The notes under the pieces: model-generated | Told to the model about the DNA's origin: nothing | Database searches by the model: none | The model's input: only the letters and a program-made list of their open reading frames with translations | Made by a program: the position numbers and the translations under genes | NCBI RefSeq assembly: GCF_000757905.1 | Contig: NZ_JRLH01000012.1 | Length of the DNA stretch: 64,000 bases | Reading direction: 5' to 3' (one strand) | From: Arsenophonus nilaparvatae | GTDB lineage: Bacteria > Pseudomonadota > Gammaproteobacteria > Enterobacterales > Enterobacteriaceae | Shown here: in pieces, positions 62,354-64,000 of the stretch | Layout: each line of letters opens with the position of its first letter | How positions within the stretch are numbered: the stretch's first letter is position 1

Positions 62354-62692
62354 TTAGTGAATTGATTGTAAGATATATTTGCAGCTAGGCCGTTTGCAAA
62401 ATTGTCGGTTAGCGCCAAAAATTAGTAATTAAAGGCTTTTGGGCTGATTTATTTGTGCCATCGGCGAACAACTATTGCCTGAAGATTATCGGTTTTTCTG
62501 CTTATGGTGAGTAATTATATTATCTCAATTTTATCAACTGAAACAGTTGACAATCCATTTTTTCTACCTCAATTTGTGTAGTAGATCAAAGATAGCGATA
62601 TTCTTTATGTTTTTTAGCTAACTGTAATCATTATAAGCTCTTTATAGTAGCATACTTGATATATTTTAATCAGAAAGCGCGGGAGATCGATA
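62354..62692. other. Spacer before dacC
   Basis: About 340 bases with the dacC promoter region. A GGGAG ribosome-binding site lies just before the ATG. Short reading frames only; possibly decayed sequence around 62390-62510. Confidence 0.35.
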
Positions 62693-63901
62693 ATGAAAAA
62701 GAGCTTGATGAAAATAATTAATCGTTTGACAACTGGATTAGGTCTATTATTTATTTTTGTTTCCTCGATGAATGTTCATGCCGATGGATCGCAGGTTACA
62801 CCGCAACTTGATGTAAAAGCTTATGTACTGATGGATTACCATAGTGGCAAAGTTTTAACAGCCAATAATCCAGATGAACGTTTAGATCCAGCTAGTTTAA
62901 CAAAAATTATGACCAGTTATGTAGTGGGTCAAGCAATTAAAGCGGGTAAAATTAGCGTTAATGATCTGGTCACCGTAGGAGAAGATGCTTGGGCAACCGG
63001 TAATCCTGTTCTACGAGGCTCTTCTTTAATGTTTTTAAAACCCGGTGATAGGGTTTCAGTGCTGGATTTAAATCGTGGTATTGTCATTCAATCTGGTAAT
63101 GATGCCTGTATTGCATTGGCTGATTATGTTGCGGGCAGTCAAACTGTTTTTGTCGATCTCATGAACCAGTATGTTACCTCATTAGGCTTAAAAAATACTC
63201 ATTTTAAGACCGTACACGGCTTAGATTCAGAAGGCCAATTTAGTACTGCCCACGATATGGCGGCATTGACTAAGGCATTAATTAGAGATGTGCCGGATGA
63301 ATATTTATTACACAGCGAAAAAGTGTTTACCTACAATAAAATTAAGCAATACAATCGCAATCGTTTATTGTGGAGCAAAAGCTTGCAGGTGGATGGGGTC
63401 AAGACTGGACATACCAGCGGGGCGGGGTATAATCTTATCACTTCGGCAACGAATGGTCCAATGCGATTAATTGCTGTTGTGTTGGGGGCATCGAGTGATC
63501 GCATTCGTTTTACCGAAAGTGAAAAGCTGCTAAATTGGGGATTTCGTTTTTTTACAACCATTGTTCCTATAACGGCAGATAAGCCATTTACTACTGAAAA
63601 GGTATGGTATGGTAACCAGTCTACGGTATTATTGGGAACTGAAAAAGATGCAGCAATCACTATCCCGAAAGGAAGAGAACAAGACCTAAAAGCGACCTAT
63701 AGCCTGAACTCAGATTATCTCAAAGCTCCATTAAGCCAAAATCAGGTGGTTGGGACAATTAATTTCTTTTTAAACGATCAATTGATTGATAAACGCCCGC
63801 TCGTAGTGAAACAAGCAATAGAGCAGGGTGGTTTTTTGAGTCGATTATGGGACTATATTGTTGTCACTATTTCCAGTTGGTGGCATGCATTATTTGGTTA
63901 G
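62693..63901 (+). CDS. dacC: D-alanyl-D-alanine carboxypeptidase (PBP6-type)
   Basis: Low-molecular-weight penicillin-binding protein that trims the terminal D-Ala of peptidoglycan stem peptides; 402 residues. Signal peptide residues 1-30 (ending VHA). Active-site motifs are Ser68-x-x-Lys71 in LDPASLTKIM, SGN in IQSGNDAC and KTG in DGVKTGHTSGAGYN. A beta-rich C-terminal domain follows and an amphipathic C-terminal helix (LWDYIVVTISSWWHALFG) anchors it to the inner membrane. Similarity looks closest to DacC, though DacA is near. Confidence 0.92.
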   Translation: MKKSLMKIINRLTTGLGLLFIFVSSMNVHADGSQVTPQLDVKAYVLMDYHSGKVLTANNPDERLDPASLTKIMTSYVVGQAIKAGKISVNDLVTVGEDAWATGNPVLRGSSLMFLKPGDRVSVLDLNRGIVIQSGNDACIALADYVAGSQTVFVDLMNQYVTSLGLKNTHFKTVHGLDSEGQFSTAHDMAALTKALIRDVPDEYLLHSEKVFTYNKIKQYNRNRLLWSKSLQVDGVKTGHTSGAGYNLITSATNGPMRLIAVVLGASSDRIRFTESEKLLNWGFRFFTTIVPITADKPFTTEKVWYGNQSTVLLGTEKDAAITIPKGREQDLKATYSLNSDYLKAPLSQNQVVGTINFFLNDQLIDKRPLVVKQAIEQGGFLSRLWDYIVVTISSWWHALFG

Positions 63902-63918
63902 TTAAATCGTTAGATTAT

Positions 63919-63945
63919 AAAAAAAGACCTGTGGGTCTTTTTTTA
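63919..63945 (+). terminator. Terminator after dacC
   Basis: AAAAAGACC (63921-63929) pairs with GGTCTTTTT (63934-63942) followed by more T residues; it sits 19 bases past the dacC stop. Confidence 0.88.
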
Positions 63946-64000
63946 TATAATTAATTTTAATAAAAATAAATAAATAGTTATTAAATTAAATTAGATTTAT

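Overview
The window looks like the chromosome of an AT-rich gammaproteobacterium of the Enterobacterales, most likely an insect-associated member of the Morganellaceae (Arsenophonus/Providencia-like). That placement is inference. It rests on E. coli-like gene order and close protein similarity recalled from memory, combined with low GC, many broken genes, and effector, invasin and IS content. The core backbone is colinear with the 15-17 min region of E. coli: pgm, kdpEDCBAF, ybfA, ybgI, gltA, sdhCDAB-sucABCD, cydABX-ybgE-ybgC-tolQRAB-pal-cpoB, tRNA-Lys, nadA-pnuC, aroG, gpmA, then modE-acrZ. yeeZ and dacC follow.

Region 1 (1-658) is the 3' end of pgm. Region 2 (about 660-15050) is an accessory island where E. 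coli carries potE/speF. It holds a TnpB relic, a frameshifted penicillin-acylase-family gene, fragments of a PAS/LuxR regulator and of a serine recombinase, and IS6-family relics. It also holds a very large pentapeptide-repeat protein whose C-terminus looks like the SopA/NleL HECT-like E3 ubiquitin ligases, an Rpn-type nuclease pseudogene, a solo LuxR-type quorum-sensing regulator, a GNAT acetyltransferase and cdh. The effector gene sits between two inverted IS6-type termini and its frame is broken by a perfect 28-bp tandem duplication.

Region 3 (15049-50204) is the conserved metabolic and envelope core. It encodes high-affinity K+ uptake and its two-component system, the TCA cycle from citrate synthase through succinyl-CoA synthetase, cytochrome bd oxidase, the Tol-Pal system, NAD synthesis and nicotinamide riboside import, DAHP synthase and phosphoglycerate mutase. 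Oddities here are an in-frame TAG near the end of sucC, a 169-bp tandem array seeded on the 3' end of tRNA-Lys, and an 8-bp microsatellite serving as the ribosome-binding region of pnuC.

Region 4 (50205-59400) replaces the gal operon region. A long gene-poor stretch with an isolated terminator leads to a locus in which two paralogous small lipoproteins bracket an inverse autotransporter (invasin/intimin type) and a secreted cysteine-containing protein. The invasin gene is split by a clean IS5-family insertion and frameshifted again by a 40-bp tandem duplication.

Region 5 (59402-64000) has modE and acrZ without adjacent modABC, an iron-alcohol-dehydrogenase relic, yeeZ and dacC.

Overall the core genes are mostly intact while large surface and effector genes are freshly broken by IS insertion, short tandem duplications or homopolymer slips. 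Family assignments come from sequence recognition without database searches.
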